NCBI GenBank assembly: GCA_947629735.1
Contig: CANREX010000005.1
Location: 1-24,026, forward strand
Direction: 5' to 3'
DNA length: 24,026 nucleotides
Source: an uncultured Clostridia bacterium
GTDB lineage: Bacteria > Bacillota > Clostridia > Christensenellales > Borkfalkiaceae
Position 1 is the stretch's first letter, and each line of letters begins with the position of its first letter. The position numbers were made by a program, and so were the translations under genes. Under the pieces are notes generated by a model. The model made no database searches, was not told where the DNA came from, and worked only from the letters and a program-made list of their open reading frames with translations. Of this stretch, positions 22,713-24,026 are shown one piece after another.

Positions 22713-23666
22713 ATGAACAAAATCACCCTTTCCCCTGCTGATAATTTGCAGGATATATTGGATAACTGCCCCGATAATACTACTATATATTTGAAAAACG
22801 GCGTTTATAACCGCAAAATCGTCATACGCCGCAACGGTCTGAAAATAATTGGCGAAGGGCGTGAAACAACTGTCATTTCTTACGACGACTACGCGAGAAA
22901 ACCCCATCCCGACGGCGGAGAATACAATACGTTCCGCACTTTTACCGTGTGCGTCACGGGCGAAAACGTGGAGATAAGCAACCTCACGATAGAAAATTCC
23001 AACGCCCACCCCGAAAGCGTCGGGCAGTGCGTCGCCCTCTCGGTAAACGCCCGCTCTTTCAAGGCGGTTGACGTCGACTTGCGCTCCACGCAGGACACTT
23101 TGTTCACCGCCCCCTTCCCCGACGACCTAGTCGTGAGATACTCCGGTTTGACGCCCGACCCCGCCTACTACGACGGCTTTATCCCGCGCGAACAGCTGTA
23201 TATGCAGGGCGGCTCGGTGCAGATCTATAAAAATTGCCGCATTTACGGCACTGTGGACTTCATCTTCGGCGGCGCGGAGGCCTACTTTTTGGGCTGCGAG
23301 CTGATTTCCACCGCGGACGCGCGGGGAACGGGCTATGTCGCCGCTCCCTCCCACCCCCTCGCGTGCGAGACGGGGTACGTATTCTGCGACTGCGCGTTCG
23401 TGTGCGGGGGCGCGGGCAAGGACAGCGTTTATCTCGCGCGGCCTTGGAGAGACTTCGGCATGTGCGAATTTATAAACTGCACCCTCGACGGGCATATAAA
23501 GAGCGAACTGTTCGACAAATGGAACGATACCTACCGCGACAAGACGGCGAGGTTTTCATATAAAGACCTTAAAGGAAAGGCGATTGCGCCCGTGAAATGG
23601 AGCTTTGAAATATCCCCCGCCCGCGCGCAATATCTGAGAGAAAGGATAAAGGAGTTGGAAATTTAG
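22713..23666 (+). CDS. CE8 pectinesterase (pectin methylesterase), no signal peptide
   Basis: The ATG at 22713 is preceded by AAAGGAGAG. An ATG seven codons earlier sits at or before the predicted transcription start and upstream of this site, so it is not used. The 317 residues form a right-handed beta-helix with all CE8 landmarks: Gln105 in VGQCVAL, Gln127-Asp128 in STQDTLF, Asp182 in VDFIFGG and Arg243 in LARPWR. These match the catalytic and oxyanion residues known from plant and Dickeya enzymes. The family removes methyl esters from galacturonate units, releasing methanol. There is no signal peptide, which suggests action on imported methylated oligogalacturonides in the cytoplasm. It is divergent from the transport operon and shares its promoter region. 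Confidence 0.95.
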   Translation: MNKITLSPADNLQDILDNCPDNTTIYLKNGVYNRKIVIRRNGLKIIGEGRETTVISYDDYARKPHPDGGEYNTFRTFTVCVTGENVEISNLTIENSNAHPESVGQCVALSVNARSFKAVDVDLRSTQDTLFTAPFPDDLVVRYSGLTPDPAYYDGFIPREQLYMQGGSVQIYKNCRIYGTVDFIFGGAEAYFLGCELISTADARGTGYVAAPSHPLACETGYVFCDCAFVCGGAGKDSVYLARPWRDFGMCEFINCTLDGHIKSELFDKWNDTYRDKTARFSYKDLKGKAIAPVKWSFEISPARAQYLRERIKELEI

Positions 23667-23697
23667 GAGTGCGGCGTGAGTAATTATTATTTTTCAC

Positions 23698-23932
23698 TGT
23701 CATTCTGCCGAGGGCGACACACCCTACCCCCCCCCTTGTCATTCTGAGCGTAGCGTTAGCGAAGCCGAAGAATTCGGTATTCCATTGCGCTTTGGTAATT
23801 TTTATATGACATACCCCAGCCGGATTCCTCGACAGGCTCGGAATGACAGTCACACTTAAATTACTCCCTACCACCACAAGGGGATTCCTCGACTCTATCG
23901 AGCGCGTTGCGCTCTCAATCGGTCGAAATGAC
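23698..23932 (+). repeat. Repeat cluster behind the pectinesterase gene (R2 fragment, R1 element, extra R1 right end)
   Basis: A short R2 core lies at about 23698-23717. An R1 element runs from 23737 to 23848 with ends TGTCATTCTGAG and CTCGGAATGACA. A second R1-like right end with an internal inverted repeat (gagcgcgttgcgctc) runs to 23932; it resembles 1319-1369. Confidence 0.7.
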
Positions 23933-23960
23933 AACCCCTTAATTAGCGCCCTACACTATA

Positions 23961-23994
23961 TCTCCCCACTTCCATAGATAGGGAAGTGGGGAGA
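23961..23994. repeat. GC-rich hairpin near the right edge
   Basis: Perfect 13-bp arms (23961-23973 with 23982-23994) flank an 8-base loop. It resembles the hairpin at 1396-1418 in sequence (ctatat...ccccac...gtgggg). A second small hairpin lies at 23999-24015. There is no clear T tract, so termination of the pectinesterase transcript here is uncertain. Confidence 0.5.
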
Positions 23995-24026
23995 GGGAGC
24001 GCGATTTTATCGCGCGGAAAAAGGGC

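Noticed and set aside
1..24026. tRNA, rRNA or known riboswitch
   Set aside because: I saw no cloverleaf, rRNA signature or familiar riboswitch core on reading both strands by eye; a covariance search would be needed to exclude weak ones.

Overview
The window looks like a polysaccharide utilisation locus for pectin from an uncultured Bacillota, probably a gut Clostridia of Christensenellales type. The lineage is inferred from AGGAGG-type ribosome binding sites, lipoprotein signal peptides with a lipobox cysteine, the LplB/LplC/LplA plus MsmX transporter layout and moderate GC; no marker gene is present. Every complete gene except one is on the minus strand.

Layout, left to right. Positions 1-814 hold the 3' part of a diacylglycerol-kinase-family gene (plus strand), unrelated to pectin. 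Positions 815-1768 are a non-coding block full of interspersed repeats and hairpins. Positions 1769-8838 hold two secreted lipoproteins read leftwards: a large non-enzymatic, Ig-like and pectinase-module-like protein carrying a fresh 516-bp internal duplication, then a PL9-type pectate lyase with a GLUG-like tail. Positions 8839-9776 are a long leader and intergenic region with a strong minus-strand promoter near 9544-9572, repeats and terminators. Positions 9777-22553 form a long leftward gene train: a six-helix membrane protein, two LplB/LplC-type permeases, an unusually large solute-binding lipoprotein, two small four-helix membrane proteins, an MsmX/UgpC-type ATPase, two more small membrane proteins, a GH28 polygalacturonase and a GH105 unsaturated glucuronyl/galacturonyl hydrolase. 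A CE8 pectinesterase (22713-23666) is divergently transcribed on the plus strand. The right end is again repeat-rich.

Proposed logic, inferred from families and signal peptides. PL9 and the module-rich lipoprotein act outside the cell on pectin. The large binding protein and ABC permeases import oligogalacturonides, energised by the ATPase. CE8, GH28 and GH105 all lack signal peptides and would finish the job in the cytoplasm by de-esterifying, cutting and removing the unsaturated end residue. The least explained part is the set of four small membrane proteins flanking the ATPase gene, plus the six-helix protein at the head of the operon. They resemble no family I can name, yet their spacing is operonic. 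The back-to-back promoters at 22617-22686, with a palindrome between -35 and -10 of the CE8 promoter, are the clearest regulatory site.
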